The notes under the pieces were generated by a model. That model ran no database searches and was not told the origin of the DNA. It worked only from the letters and a program-made list of their open reading frames with translations. A stretch of 64,000 bases of DNA from positions 96,689-160,688 of the forward strand of contig NZ_JAKFWS010000041.1 in assembly GCF_021731785.1 (NCBI RefSeq), read 5' to 3'. A program made the position numbers and the translations under genes. Positions 19,247 through 29,959 of the stretch are shown piece by piece (the stretch's first letter is position 1; each line of letters begins with the position of its first letter). The DNA is from Methylocystis sp. (GTDB lineage Bacteria > Pseudomonadota > Alphaproteobacteria > Rhizobiales > Beijerinckiaceae).

Positions 19247-20852
19247 GGTTGACGGTCTCCGCCTGCCTGTACTGGTAAGGCTCTTCCGTTACGATCGGCG
19301 TTACGGCGAAATTTTCCGTTGGCGGAGGAGAAGGCGTCGTCCATTCGAGGCCGGTCGCTCCCCAAGGATTGGCCGACGCGCGTTCGCCATAGAACAGCGA
19401 CCAGGTGAGATAGCCGAGCGGCAAAATATAGCCGACCGCAAGCGTCAAAGCGCCTGCGGAAGACAGCAGGTTCAGCGCTTCGAAATGTTGCGGATACGCA
19501 AAATAGCGCCTCGGCATGCCGAGATAGCCAAGCAGGAACTGCGGAAAGAAGGTGAGGTTGAACCCGACGAATATGATGATTGCGCCGGCGCGGCCCCACA
19601 TCTCAGGATAAAGACGCCCGGTCATTTTCGGCCACCAGAAATGAATGCCGGCGAAATAGGCCGAAACCATGCCGCCCACCATCACATAATGGAAATGCGC
19701 CACGACGAAATAAGTTTGCGTGAGATGGACATCGGCGGCGAGCGCCGCGAGGAAGAGGCCCGTCAGACCGCCTGTCGTAAACAGCCCGATGAAGCCGATG
19801 GCGTAAAGCATCGGCGCGTCGAAATGGATGTAGCCCTTATGCATCGTGCCGATCCAATTGAAGACTTTGATCGCCGATGGCACCGCAACCATATAGCTGA
19901 GCAATGAAAAGACGAGCGCCGAAAAGAGCGACGTTCCCGCCACAAACATGTGATGGCCCCAGACGAGAAAGCCGATGACGGCGATCGCGATGCTCGCCCA
20001 GACGACGAATTTATAACCGAACAGCTCCTTGCGAGAGAACGCGGGAATGATTTCGCTGATGACGCCGAAGCCGGGAAGGATCATCACATAGACGGCAGGA
20101 TGCGAATAGAACCAGAAGAGATGCTGAAACAGCAGCGGATCGCCGCCGATCTTCGGATCGAACACGCCGATCCCGAAGATGCGTTCGAATGCGAGCAGCA
20201 GCAGGGTCATCGCGAGCACGGGCGTCGCGAGGACGAGAATGACGCTGGTTGCGTAAAGCGACCACAAGAAAACCGGCATCCTGTACCAGGTCATGCCCGG
20301 CGCCCGGAGCTTGTGTATGGTGACGATGAAATTGAGTCCGGTTGCGATCGACGAAAACCCAGCGATAAAGATGGCGACGACCGCCGCAATCACATGTCCC
20401 TTGGAGTAGAACGACGTCAGCGGCGTATAAAATGTCCAGCCGGTGTCGACGCCTCCGCCCACGACCGCATAGAGCGCGACGACGCCCGCGACCATGAACA
20501 GATACCAGCTCAGCAGATTGAGCCGTGGAAAGGCAAGGTCGCGCGCGCCGAGCATCAGCGGCGCCAGGAAATTGCCCAGCGTCACCGGCACGGCTGGAAC
20601 AAGGAAGAACCAGACCATCAATATGCCATGCATCGAAAAGAGCCGATTATAGGTCTCCGCCGACCCGATCAGTCCCTTCGGAGAGAGCAGGTTGTAGCGG
20701 ATGAGAAAGGCCGCAAATCCGCCGACGAAGAAAAAGAAGGTTATGGCTCCGATGTAGAGAATTGCGATGCGCTTGTGATCGGTGGTGAACAGCCAGCTGC
20801 GCAATGTATGGCCGTCGTCCAGATAAGAGGCCGGAGCCGCCGAAGGGTTCAT
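19239..20852 (-). CDS. Cytochrome c oxidase subunit I
   Basis: [66 protein letters not shown]. Confidence 0.97.
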   Translation of the reverse strand: MNPSAAPASYLDDGHTLRSWLFTTDHKRIAILYIGAITFFFFVGGFAAFLIRYNLLSPKGLIGSAETYNRLFSMHGILMVWFFLVPAVPVTLGNFLAPLMLGARDLAFPRLNLLSWYLFMVAGVVALYAVVGGGVDTGWTFYTPLTSFYSKGHVIAAVVAIFIAGFSSIATGLNFIVTIHKLRAPGMTWYRMPVFLWSLYATSVILVLATPVLAMTLLLLAFERIFGIGVFDPKIGGDPLLFQHLFWFYSHPAVYVMILPGFGVISEIIPAFSRKELFGYKFVVWASIAIAVIGFLVWGHHMFVAGTSLFSALVFSLLSYMVAVPSAIKVFNWIGTMHKGYIHFDAPMLYAIGFIGLFTTGGLTGLFLAALAADVHLTQTYFVVAHFHYVMVGGMVSAYFAGIHFWWPKMTGRLYPEMWGRAGAIIIFVGFNLTFFPQFLLGYLGMPRRYFAYPQHFEALNLLSSAGALTLAVGYILPLGYLTWSLFYGERASANPWGATGLEWTTPSPPPTENFAVTPIVTEEPYQYRQAETVNHE

Positions 20853-21811
20853 GTCCGGCTCCCGGACTTAAGCGACTTGATGTAGGCGATGAGCCGCAGC
20901 ACGTTCTCCTCGCTGATCTGGCCTGAAAAGGATGGCATGATCTGCGGATAGCCGGCGATCGGCATTTTGTCGGGCGTCAGAAGACAGTCGCGGATGAATT
21001 TTTCATCAGCCGTTACGGTCGCGCCGGTTTGCAGCTTGACCGAACGGCCCAACAGCCCCGCCAAGGCGGGCGCGCTGACGCCCGTCGTCGCGGGCGATCC
21101 GCCGACGCCACCTTCGCCGTGACAGCCGCTGCATCCATGCGCCGTAAAGAGCGCCTTGCCGGCGGCCGCCATATCTTCGCGCTGGCCAGGCGCGGCGCCG
21201 CCCGCGAGCCAGGTTTCGAATTCGGGCTGCGACATCGCGACGACTTCGCCGCTCATCGAATAATGGCCGACCCCGCAGAGCTGGGTGCAGAAGAGTTCAT
21301 AGGTTCCTGGCGTTTCGACCTGAAACCAAAGAGACTCATAGCGTCCAGGAAGTACGTCGTGCTTGATGCGAAAGGCCGGAATGGAAAAATCATGAATGAC
21401 GTCTTCCGACGTCATCACAAGTTGAATCGGGCGGTTGATCGGAACGTGTAGCGCGTTGATCTCCCGCTGACCGCCCTGATGTTCGACCTTCCACATCCAT
21501 TGCTTGCCGATGACATAGATCTGCAAGGCGTCCGCAGGCGGCTGGAAAAGGCGCACGTAAAGATCGCCGCCCCAGATAAACAATACGAAAAAGACCGCCA
21601 ACGTCGCCGCGGTCCAGCTGATCTCGAAACGCCAGGTCTTTCGCCCCGGCGCGCCGCGATAAACGCCGCTGTCGGCCCGATATCGAACGACGTAGAGAAG
21701 GATGAGCCCAAAGACGAGGGCGAGAACGGCGCATGACACCAGTACCAGCGCGAGGATCAGGAAGTCGACTTCACGCCCCTCAACCGTTGCGCTTGGCAAA
21801 TAACCGTTCAT
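20849..21811 (-). CDS. Cytochrome c oxidase subunit II with fused cytochrome c domain (caa3-type)
   Basis: CuA region ([12 protein letters not shown]) plus C-terminal CSGCH heme c motif. Confidence 0.95.
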   Translation of the reverse strand: MNGYLPSATVEGREVDFLILALVLVSCAVLALVFGLILLYVVRYRADSGVYRGAPGRKTWRFEISWTAATLAVFFVLFIWGGDLYVRLFQPPADALQIYVIGKQWMWKVEHQGGQREINALHVPINRPIQLVMTSEDVIHDFSIPAFRIKHDVLPGRYESLWFQVETPGTYELFCTQLCGVGHYSMSGEVVAMSQPEFETWLAGGAAPGQREDMAAAGKALFTAHGCSGCHGEGGVGGSPATTGVSAPALAGLLGRSVKLQTGATVTADEKFIRDCLLTPDKMPIAGYPQIMPSFSGQISEENVLRLIAYIKSLKSGSRT

Positions 21812-22596
21812 GCGCGAGCGCCCTTTCGGAACTCGCGATAAATCATTGTCGCAAGCACAAGCGCCATAACGACGGCGCCGAGGCGAATTAATTTGATGAT
21901 CGCGAATGTGTATTGGCCCGTCGTCGAGTCGAAATCGAAGCAAAGCAGAAGCGCGGGCGAGGCGCGCGCCGTGACGTCCCCGGCTGCAGCGACCTGAACC
22001 GCCTTGCTTAGTTCGCCAGGGGCCGACCCGATGGCGGAGAGGTAGCCGGAAACGACTCCGCTCGGCGTCACCACAACCGCGCCGATCGGGTGAATGAATG
22101 TCTGGGGCTGCGCGCCCTCGCGATAGCGATAACCGACAGCCTCCGCGAGCGCGCGAATGTCGTCCGGCTTTCCGGTAAGGTAATAAAATCCCTCGGCCGT
22201 CCCGTTGGGCGCCACCGCGGCAAAGTCGGCGTCACGCGCATGTCGCGCGGCGTCGGCGTTTTCAGTAGCATCGATGCTGACCGCGACGAACAGATAGTCT
22301 GCGCCCGCCGACAGTCCCGCTTTTTGCGCGGCGCGCAATAAGGTCAGCCGGGTCGCTCCGCAGAGCTTTTCGCAGTGAAAATAGCCGAGCACGAGAAGGA
22401 GCGGCGCATGATTAAGCAACTCACCAATGCCAACGTCTCCACCATCGGCGTCGATGAATGCGCTTTTTGACGGAAGGCGCGCGCCTTGCTTCTGCTCGTA
22501 TGCAATCCCCGCTAAGTCGGGCGTCCGTTGCGCATGGGCCGGAAAGCTGTCGAGAAGCAGCAATGCCATCAGCGTAAGAAGCAGCTTCATCCGCAT
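21808..22596 (-). CDS. SCO1/SenC-type copper chaperone
   Basis: LGYFHCEKLCGATRLTLLRAAQKAG (variant CxxxC) and HPIGAVVVTPSGVVSGYL. Confidence 0.85.
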   Translation of the reverse strand: MRMKLLLTLMALLLLDSFPAHAQRTPDLAGIAYEQKQGARLPSKSAFIDADGGDVGIGELLNHAPLLLVLGYFHCEKLCGATRLTLLRAAQKAGLSAGADYLFVAVSIDATENADAARHARDADFAAVAPNGTAEGFYYLTGKPDDIRALAEAVGYRYREGAQPQTFIHPIGAVVVTPSGVVSGYLSAIGSAPGELSKAVQVAAAGDVTARASPALLLCFDFDSTTGQYTFAIIKLIRLGAVVMALVLATMIYREFRKGARA

Positions 22597-22999
22597 TCTC
22601 CTTTAGCGGCCGAGATGGGAGCGGCGGCGCGGGCGGAGCGCGCGGCCAGTCTGCAATTCCTTCTTTTGCGATCATTCGCATCGCGGTCGCGATCGGAATA
22701 TGCGCCGCGCCCTCCCCCTGATCGATCCAGCCGGCGCTGTTCAAGCGGGCCAATTCGCGCCGGTGGAAGTCCGCCATATCCTCCGCCGGGTCTGTCTGGA
22801 GCCGCGGCTCGGGGTACGGCGGGAGCGGCAGATGGATCGTCCGGTCGATCAGGGCGCCGGGAAAGAGCGCCCATGTGAGAAAGGAAAGAAAAATGACGGC
22901 GAGAATCGTTGATGCGAAGCCGATGCCGATGAATCGGCCGCTGATGTCGCTGGCTTCGTCCGAAGCTGGAGCAAGGTCTTTTTCTTGCATTGCGCTCAC
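22421..22999 (-). CDS. Single-TM accessory protein of the ACIII/oxidase operon; 3' end overlaps the SCO gene
   Basis: GTG start overlaps ActF stop; one TM, then ...FHRRELARLNSAGWIDQGEGAAHIPIATAMRMIAKEGIADWP; true 3' end uncertain (see findings). Confidence 0.55.
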   Translation of the reverse strand: MSAMQEKDLAPASDEASDISGRFIGIGFASTILAVIFLSFLTWALFPGALIDRTIHLPLPPYPEPRLQTDPAEDMADFHRRELARLNSAGWIDQGEGAAHIPIATAMRMIAKEGIADWPRAPPAPPLPSRPLKENADEAASYADGIAASRQLSGPCATDARLSGDCIRAEARRAPSVKKRIHRRRWWRRWHW

Positions 23000-24033
23000 G
23001 CCTCAATCCAATTCGAAATTTGCTTTCTCCCGCGCGCGACGAGCAAACTCGTGCAAGCCATGGCCACCAAGGCTGAAAGCGTAAGCAGTGCGATCATCCC
23101 TGAATTAGCGCCGGCAAATGGCGCGACCAGCCAGAATTGATCAAGAATTCCACCTGCAATGATCGACGCCGCGGCAAATCCAACGGCACGTCGCGAACGT
23201 TGGGCCGCGGAGGAAAGCAGCGTGAAAAAAGGCGCAACGAAATGCGTGAGGACGATAAGTCCGCCGATGACTCGCCATCCCTGACGCCAGCGCGGAAGAT
23301 ACCAGGCTGCCTCGTGCGGAAGGTCGGACTGCCAGACGATCAGCAGCTGCATGAAGGCGAGATAGCTCCACAGAATGACGAAGGCGAGCAGCAGGCGCGC
23401 AAGTTGACGCAAGGCCTCGGGGTCTGGCGCCGACGAGAAGAGCAGCGCCAGCGCCGCGATGGAGAGGGACAGCGCGCCGATCTCGCTGATCTGGACGAGA
23501 CCAAATATGCTGGACGCGAAAGTCGGCTCGAGCGACATGATGGCGTCGATGGCTGCAAATGTCGTCGTCAGCGCAAGAAGAATGAGCGCAGGCGGCGCAA
23601 GACGGGCAAGCTCGTTGGCGTTTTCGGCGGCGCGCGTGACGAGCACGGCCAGAACGAGCCAGATCAGCAGATAGATCACGCCGCGCAGAACGAATGCGGG
23701 GCCGTTAAGATAGAGCGCATTGTCGACTTGCGCCGCGCCGGCCTGGAGCCAAGGATACAAGCGGTGCGCGGTCAACGCGTAGGGAATGACGAACAGGGGG
23801 ATAAGAAACACGCTGCGCACCCCCGCAGCGAGCGCGTGATGAGCGGCTTTTCCCCAACGGCCGCCTGTAAGGGCGTGAATCAGCATCAAGGCCATGGCGC
23901 CGAGCGGCCAGGCGATCCAGACGCTCAGCGCGGCAAGCCAGCCAAAGCCAAAGAGTTTCGGCGCCAACGCCCAGCCAAGGGCGACTCCGCCATATCCGAT
24001 CGCGCCCGCCAAAACTGCAAACATAAGGATCAT
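22996..24033 (-). CDS. actF: ActF, Alternative Complex III quinone-binding-like membrane subunit
   Basis: Approx. 10 TM protein at the actF position; ATG at 24033 overlaps actE stop. Confidence 0.85.
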   Translation of the reverse strand: MILMFAVLAGAIGYGGVALGWALAPKLFGFGWLAALSVWIAWPLGAMALMLIHALTGGRWGKAAHHALAAGVRSVFLIPLFVIPYALTAHRLYPWLQAGAAQVDNALYLNGPAFVLRGVIYLLIWLVLAVLVTRAAENANELARLAPPALILLALTTTFAAIDAIMSLEPTFASSIFGLVQISEIGALSLSIAALALLFSSAPDPEALRQLARLLLAFVILWSYLAFMQLLIVWQSDLPHEAAWYLPRWRQGWRVIGGLIVLTHFVAPFFTLLSSAAQRSRRAVGFAAASIIAGGILDQFWLVAPFAGANSGMIALLTLSALVAMACTSLLVARGRKQISNWIEA

Positions 24034-24515
24034 GGCGCGACTTCCGCTTGCGCAGCGGCGAGATCTTCCGCCGATGCGTTCTGGCTTTTTTGCAAGGCCC
24101 GGATATAGGCGGTGATCGCCCATCGATCGGCCGGCGGCACGCGCGCGGCGTAGGAATACATGGCGCCATGGCCTTGCGCGATCACATCGACAAAATGACG
24201 CGTCGGCGCTTTGAGCAATCGCGCGCTGGTATAGGAAGGCGGCTCCGGAAAGCCGCGCTGCACGATCATGCCTTGGCCGTTGCCGAGTTCGGAGTGACAG
24301 GGCGTGCAAAAAATTCGAAAGCGCTGCTGTCCGCGTTCGATGAGCGCGAGCGTCAGCGGCGGCGGCGTCGGTTCGCTGTAGAGGAAAGTTACGGCGCCCG
24401 GCGGCGTCTGCGCGGGACCGACGAGCGGCGAATAGCTTCTCTGCTTCTGCTGTTCGCTCATGTCGCTGCAGGCGGTCACAGCGCAAAGGAAAATGATGGC
24501 GGGGGCGCGGGTCAA
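24030..24515 (-). CDS. actE: ActE, monoheme cytochrome c lipoprotein
   Basis: Lipobox LCAVTACSD, CTPCH heme motif; TTG start overlapping actD stop. Confidence 0.85.
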   Translation of the reverse strand: MTRAPAIIFLCAVTACSDMSEQQKQRSYSPLVGPAQTPPGAVTFLYSEPTPPPLTLALIERGQQRFRIFCTPCHSELGNGQGMIVQRGFPEPPSYTSARLLKAPTRHFVDVIAQGHGAMYSYAARVPPADRWAITAYIRALQKSQNASAEDLAAAQAEVAP

Positions 24516-25045
24516 AGTTCGGCCTCTTCGATTCCGCATGCGCCGCAGCGTTGCAGGATTTCGCGCGACCGCGCCAACGCATCCGAATCGAGAGCGCGTA
24601 CGACAATGACCCATCGGTCGATCATTGCGTCCCGGAGCGCACGGATTTCGTCGGCGGAATCGTAATAGCGCAGAAAGCCGCAGCGCGCGCCGGCGCCGGC
24701 GACCGTGGCGAGAACGACCGATAAGATGCCCGCCTCGAAAGCGATGGGGATGAACGACGGCCAGGAAAACGGCGGCCGTCCGCCGATATTCAGCGGATAG
24801 CTGACAATATTTGCGAAGCTCTGCAGGCCGAAGACGGCGGCGGCGCCGAGCAGACCGATGACGAGCGCAAAGGCGGGCAGGCGCGTTCGCTTCGGCGGCT
24901 CGGGGGGCGGGAGAGGACTGAAAAGCCGCGCGTCGCCGACATCGGACGCGCTCAGTTTGGCGAGCGCCGCCAGCGCGGCGTCTTCCGACGTGAAGGTTGC
25001 CGCCAGTCCATTCGGCGCGATTGGCGCTTCGGCCGCGGCGTTCAT
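24512..25045 (-). CDS. actD: ActD (DUF3341-type membrane subunit)
   Basis: FTSEDAALAALAKL...YPLNIGGRPPFSWPSFIPIAFEAGIL. Confidence 0.9.
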   Translation of the reverse strand: MNAAAEAPIAPNGLAATFTSEDAALAALAKLSASDVGDARLFSPLPPPEPPKRTRLPAFALVIGLLGAAAVFGLQSFANIVSYPLNIGGRPPFSWPSFIPIAFEAGILSVVLATVAGAGARCGFLRYYDSADEIRALRDAMIDRWVIVVRALDSDALARSREILQRCGACGIEEAEL

Positions 25046-26445
25046 CGATTTCGCCTCGCGCGGCGAAGAATGATTTCACGCATCTCGTACATCGAAACCG
25101 CCGGCAGCAGCCGAATGGCGATAAGAAAACCGGCGATGAACAGACCGACCGTGCCGAAGAGCGTCAGCCAATCCCAAATCGTTGGCGTGTAGTCGCCCCA
25201 GGCGGAGGGCAGATGCGTGCGCCGCAGGCTCATCACGACGATGACGTAGCGCTCGCACCACATGCCGGCGATCACCAAGAGGCTGACGAGAACGACGAGC
25301 GTTTCGTTCAGTCGAACGCTCTGGCGCCACATCGATTGCGGCGCCAGGACATTGAAGACAATCGTCGCCCAGTAGATTGGCGCCAGCTCGCCCGTGACCT
25401 TATCGATGAAGAGGCGCTTCCCGGCCGCGTCGGGCCCATAGAAGGTGGTAAACGCTTCCATGAGACAGGCGTAGGCCACGCAGAGACTGCTCGTCAGCAG
25501 CAGCTTGCCGAGAATGTCGAAATGGCGGCCGGTGATGAAATCCTCGAGCCCGAGCAACCGGCGCATGGGGACGGCGACCAGCATCACCATCGCGAAGCCC
25601 GACAGCAACGCGCCGAAAACGAAAAAGGGCGGGAATTCCGTCGAATGCCATCCGAGCGTCGCCGCGCCGGCGAAGTCGAGGCCGACGATGCTGTGCACGG
25701 AAATGACGAGCGGCGCCATGACCGCGGCCAGGAGACCATAGCCGACGCGATAGTAGCGCCAGGCGTCGTCCGAGCCACGAAAGCCCAAAGCGAGCACGCC
25801 GTAGAAGCGACGCTTATGCGGCGCGTCGGCCTTGTCGCGCATCGTTGCGAGATCGGGAACGAGGCCGAAATACCAGAAGAGGATTGAGGAGATGACATAA
25901 GTGAGGATCGCCGCGAAATCCCAAAGCAGCGGACTGCGGAATTGCGGCCAGACTCCCATGACGTTGGGATAAGGGAACAGCCAATAGAAGAGCCAAGGAC
26001 GGCCAAGGTGCAAAATCGGATAGATCGCGGCGCAGGCGGCGGCGAAAATCGTGATCGTCTCGGCAATTCTGTTGAGCGCGCTGCGCCATTCGGCCTCGGC
26101 GAGGTAGAACAGCGCTGAAATAAAGGTGCCGCCCGAAGCGATGGCGATCCACCACACGTAATTGATGAGCGCGAAGCCCCAGACGACGGGCCAGTCGATC
26201 CCCCAGACGCCGACGCCGGCGTAAAACAGCCAGCCAATGGCGACGGCGAGGATAAGGACAAGGAACAGCGCCGCCGCCAGACTGAGTTTCCACCATAACG
26301 GCCATTGCTGCCGAAGAGGCGGCGCGCATATTTTCGAGGTCATCGACGATATGGTCTGCACCGGGGCGACGATCGGGTCGTTGGCGCGCGGCTTGAGGTC
26401 CTGCGCCGAGGCGCCAATCGCCGAGCCGGTCCGGAGCAACGTCAC
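25042..26445 (-). CDS. actC: ActC, NrfD/PsrC-like membrane subunit
   Basis: NrfD-type multi-TM; VWGIDWPVVWGFALINYVWWIAIASGGTFISA... Confidence 0.92.
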   Translation of the reverse strand: MTLLRTGSAIGASAQDLKPRANDPIVAPVQTISSMTSKICAPPLRQQWPLWWKLSLAAALFLVLILAVAIGWLFYAGVGVWGIDWPVVWGFALINYVWWIAIASGGTFISALFYLAEAEWRSALNRIAETITIFAAACAAIYPILHLGRPWLFYWLFPYPNVMGVWPQFRSPLLWDFAAILTYVISSILFWYFGLVPDLATMRDKADAPHKRRFYGVLALGFRGSDDAWRYYRVGYGLLAAVMAPLVISVHSIVGLDFAGAATLGWHSTEFPPFFVFGALLSGFAMVMLVAVPMRRLLGLEDFITGRHFDILGKLLLTSSLCVAYACLMEAFTTFYGPDAAGKRLFIDKVTGELAPIYWATIVFNVLAPQSMWRQSVRLNETLVVLVSLLVIAGMWCERYVIVVMSLRRTHLPSAWGDYTPTIWDWLTLFGTVGLFIAGFLIAIRLLPAVSMYEMREIILRRARRNR

Positions 26446-29318
26446 TGCTGCGGCTCTTTCGCTTCATCGACGTTGAAGACGCGCGCTTCATAGGTGACGC
26501 GCGGTTTGGTGTTCTGATCGGCGAGCAACGTATAGGACAGCGGCCCGGCGCGGCGCGCCGCGACCTCGCTCGCCTTGGCCGCGAGATCGCCGAAGGTGAA
26601 GGCCCGAGTCGGACAGGCGGCCTCGCAAGCGGTCGTCACCGCTGACGCTTTTTCTCCGTCGCGGTCGGCGACGATGCGCGCGGCGGCGATGCGCTGCAGA
26701 CAGAAGGTGCATTTCTCCATGACGCCGCGCGCACGCACGGTGACCTCGGGATTGCGCGACTCGATTGCGCGGCGCTCTTCGCCCGCGAAATCGAAATAGT
26801 TGAAACGCCGAACCTTATAAGGGCAATTGTTGGAGCAGAAGCGCGTGCCGATACAGCGATTGTAGACCATTACGTTGAGCCCTTCGGCGTCATGCATCGT
26901 CGCGCCGACCGGGCAGACGGTCTCGCACGGCGCTTCCTCGCAATGCATGCAGAGAACGGGCTGGAAATTCGTTTTCGGCGACTCCGGCGGACCCTCGTAA
27001 TAGCGATCGATGCGCAGCCAGTGCATCTCGCGCTCGCGCAGAACCTCGGCCTTGCCGACGACCGGAATATTGTTTTCCGCCTGACAGGCGACGACGCAGG
27101 CGCCGCAGCCGATACAGGCGTTGAGATCGATGCTCATGCCCCAGGCCGCCGGACCTTCCGGCTTCCATTCATAGAAGGTCGGCTGCGGTTCTTCGTTTCG
27201 TCGAGCGAAATTGGGATCGTTGAGGAATTGCGCAATCGTGCCGTTGCGCGCATAGACGCCCCACCCATCGGACATGGTTGCGCGATGCTGGGCGCTTGCC
27301 AACTCTTCCTTGGCACCGGTTTTCTGAATGTCCGGCGCGCCGCAGGAACGCCCCGTCAGCTTGAAGAAATCGACGCCGACATTCTGCCCGACGGGGCCTG
27401 CGTGACGCCTGCCGAAGCCCAGAAGCGCGACGACGCAATCGTCCGACTGACCCGGCGCGACGACGATCGGGGTTGTCATATGCAAGCCGTCGATGGCGAT
27501 GCGCACGACATCGCCGCTCTCAAGCGACATCTCGCTGGCGCGCCGCGGCGAGATCTGGAGCGGATTGCCCCAGCTGATTCTCGTCAGCGGTCGCGGCAAC
27601 TCCTGGAGCCAGGCGTTGTCGGCATAGCGCCCGTCGACAAGATAAGGGTCGGGGCGAAACAACAAGACGACCCCCGCCTTCGGCGGCTCGGGCAATTGTA
27701 CGCGCGCTGCGGCGTTGGACAGCGCACGATTGCTGACTGAGCTGGCGCTGTTGGGAATGACGCCCTTGGCAAGAGCGTCGGTCCAGGCGTCCGCCGCGCC
27801 GAGTTTGTCCTTCCAGGTCTGTCGCACCAGATCGAGCGACTTCGGCGGATCGGGCCGCAGCAGCAAACCCACCAATTCATGCGGTTCGACGCCCTTGTAT
27901 AAGGGAAGGGCCTGCGGCTGCATCACGCTTGCCGTTCCGTCGAAGGCGCGCGCGTCGCTCCAGCCCTCCCAAGGATGAATCATCGGAACCGCCCAGAGCG
28001 ACGCTTCGGTCGTTTCGTTTGGCGTTGGGCTCAGACAGAGGCTGAATTCCAGCTGCGCGAGCGCTTCCGCGAAATCGAGGACGCCGGGCGCGGCGTAGGC
28101 GGGATTGCTGTCGATGATTAGAAGCGAGCTGACGCGACCGGCGCGCATGTCGGCGACCAGGGCGGCGAGCGAGAGCGCATCGTCGGACGAGACATGCGCA
28201 GGATCGTCGACAAGCGCATAGACGGCGCCGCGACCGCCGAGCGCCTCGTTCATCGCAAAGACGAGCGCATGCGCTTCCGGCGGATGATCGGGTCCGAGGT
28301 GAATGAATGAACGACCGCGATTGGATTTGAGATCCGATACGATCCCGCCGAGCCACGGCGGAGCTTCCGCCGGCGGCGCCCCGAGCAGCGCCGAGGCGAG
28401 AGCCTGCAGAACCCGGTGGATTTCTCGCGGCCCCGCGATGAAGCGCTCATCGGCGACGGCGCCGGTGAGCGACGGCGCTGCTTCGATCGCGTAAAGGCGA
28501 TTCATTTTCGCGCGCGTCGGATTACGCCGGGCCGCGAATTCGCGCGCGAAGAACAAATGACCGGGCGCGGCGCTCAAGAGATCGCTGTCGATGGCGAGAA
28601 TGACGTCGGCGTTTTGAATTTGCGGCTTCATTTCGAGGCGCGCGCCGTACGCCAGCAGGACGCCCTTTCTGACGTTCTCGCGTCCGATCGGTTCCCAATG
28701 CAGCCAGCCAATCTGCGGATAGGTCTTGCGAAGCGCATCAAGCTGCGCGGCAAGCGTCGGCGACGTCGAAGCGCCCGTTAAAATGACGAAGCCCGCGCCG
28801 CGGGTCGACGCCAGTCGGGCGCGTTGCTCGGCGAGCGCCTGTTCCAGCGCGGACCGGCTTCGCGGCAGTTTGGCGCGCGTTACCCCCCAGGATCGCGAAG
28901 GGTCGTAAAAATTCAGCAGTTCGGCCTGCGCCATGGGGCTCGTCGCCCCAAGGCTCGCGGGCTGAAAAGGATTGCCTTCGACCTTGATCGGCCGTCCCAT
29001 GAAGTGCTTGACGACGGTTCCTTCGGCGTAGCCGCCTTCGACATGCGCGCTGCTGTAGTAATCGGGCATGCCTGGGACGATGCCGGGCGGCGGTCGGACG
29101 GCAGGGATAAGATGTCCTTCCGGCGCGCCGTCGCACCCGCCGAGGCCTGCGCCTGCGAGCGCCAGCGCCGCGGCCATCAGACTTAGCGCCTGACGACGAT
29201 CGCGCGGCGCCGCAAGCGCGGCGGCGAGTCCTGGAAATTCCTGCTCGACGCGCAACAAAAATTGCGAATCCTGCGCCAATTCCTCCAGACTGCGCCATTG
29301 CGCCTTCACCTGTGGCAT
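26442..29318 (-). CDS. actB: ActB, fused molybdopterin-oxidoreductase-like / 4Fe-4S ferredoxin subunit
   Basis: Start MPQVKAQWRSLEELAQ at 29318; TAT-like region; ferredoxin clusters CIGCGACVVACQAENN, CMHCEEAPCETVCP, CSNNCPYK, CTFCLQRI. Confidence 0.93.
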   Translation of the reverse strand: MPQVKAQWRSLEELAQDSQFLLRVEQEFPGLAAALAAPRDRRQALSLMAAALALAGAGLGGCDGAPEGHLIPAVRPPPGIVPGMPDYYSSAHVEGGYAEGTVVKHFMGRPIKVEGNPFQPASLGATSPMAQAELLNFYDPSRSWGVTRAKLPRSRSALEQALAEQRARLASTRGAGFVILTGASTSPTLAAQLDALRKTYPQIGWLHWEPIGRENVRKGVLLAYGARLEMKPQIQNADVILAIDSDLLSAAPGHLFFAREFAARRNPTRAKMNRLYAIEAAPSLTGAVADERFIAGPREIHRVLQALASALLGAPPAEAPPWLGGIVSDLKSNRGRSFIHLGPDHPPEAHALVFAMNEALGGRGAVYALVDDPAHVSSDDALSLAALVADMRAGRVSSLLIIDSNPAYAAPGVLDFAEALAQLEFSLCLSPTPNETTEASLWAVPMIHPWEGWSDARAFDGTASVMQPQALPLYKGVEPHELVGLLLRPDPPKSLDLVRQTWKDKLGAADAWTDALAKGVIPNSASSVSNRALSNAAARVQLPEPPKAGVVLLFRPDPYLVDGRYADNAWLQELPRPLTRISWGNPLQISPRRASEMSLESGDVVRIAIDGLHMTTPIVVAPGQSDDCVVALLGFGRRHAGPVGQNVGVDFFKLTGRSCGAPDIQKTGAKEELASAQHRATMSDGWGVYARNGTIAQFLNDPNFARRNEEPQPTFYEWKPEGPAAWGMSIDLNACIGCGACVVACQAENNIPVVGKAEVLREREMHWLRIDRYYEGPPESPKTNFQPVLCMHCEEAPCETVCPVGATMHDAEGLNVMVYNRCIGTRFCSNNCPYKVRRFNYFDFAGEERRAIESRNPEVTVRARGVMEKCTFCLQRIAAARIVADRDGEKASAVTTACEAACPTRAFTFGDLAAKASEVAARRAGPLSYTLLADQNTKPRVTYEARVFNVDEAKEPQQ

Positions 29319-29959
29319 ATCGAGCAGTCCGTCAGGTTTCTCTGCGGGACGCCGTATTCGGCGAGCAGGAGTTCCGGCGCCGGGGTCGTCGCGTCGCGTG
29401 TCCAGCTGGTGTCGTAAATCTTGTCTTTTGGCCGCAGGCGCGGGCCGGGATTGCGGTGGCAATCGAGACAAAATTGCATGGTGAGCGACATGGCCTTGTA
29501 GGTCAGCGCCATGCTGGCCACGTCGCCGTGACAGTTCGAACAGCCTACTCCTTTGGCGATGTGAATGCTGTGATCGAAGTAGACGTAGTCGGGAACGTCG
29601 GTGACGCGGCGCCAGACCAGAGGCCGATCGTCCTGCAGGCTGTTGCGCGCCGGCTCGAGCAGGGCGGCGTCGGTCCAGATCTGCGAATGGCAGGTCATGC
29701 AAGCGTAGGTGGGCGGCATGCCCGCATTGGAAGAAACTTCGACGGAGGCGTGGCAGTAGCGACAATCGATTCCCAATCCGCTCACATGATGCTGGTGGCT
29801 GAAGGGAACGGGCTGCGCCGGGGCCGAGTTCACGCGCCGCGCATAATCGCTTTGCGGCCAAAGCCAAACCACAAGCGAAAACGCGACGGCGGCGAGCGCC
29901 AGCATGAGGAGCGTGAGCGAAGCCCAGAAATTGGCGGCGGGTCGAAAGACCGAGCCCAT
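29306..29959 (-). CDS. actA: ActA, pentaheme cytochrome c
   Basis: N-terminal TM and five CxxCH motifs (CRYCH, CMTCH, CSNCH, CLDCH, CSICH). Confidence 0.95.
   Translation of the reverse strand: MGSVFRPAANFWASLTLLMLALAAVAFSLVVWLWPQSDYARRVNSAPAQPVPFSHQHHVSGLGIDCRYCHASVEVSSNAGMPPTYACMTCHSQIWTDAALLEPARNSLQDDRPLVWRRVTDVPDYVYFDHSIHIAKGVGCSNCHGDVASMALTYKAMSLTMQFCLDCHRNPGPRLRPKDKIYDTSWTRDATTPAPELLLAEYGVPQRNLTDCSICHR

Noticed and set aside
19245-20885. Plus-strand ORFs of 220 and 311 aa opposite cytochrome oxidase subunit I
   Set aside because: Antisense to a highly conserved gene; charged low-complexity product typical of GC-rich shadow ORFs.
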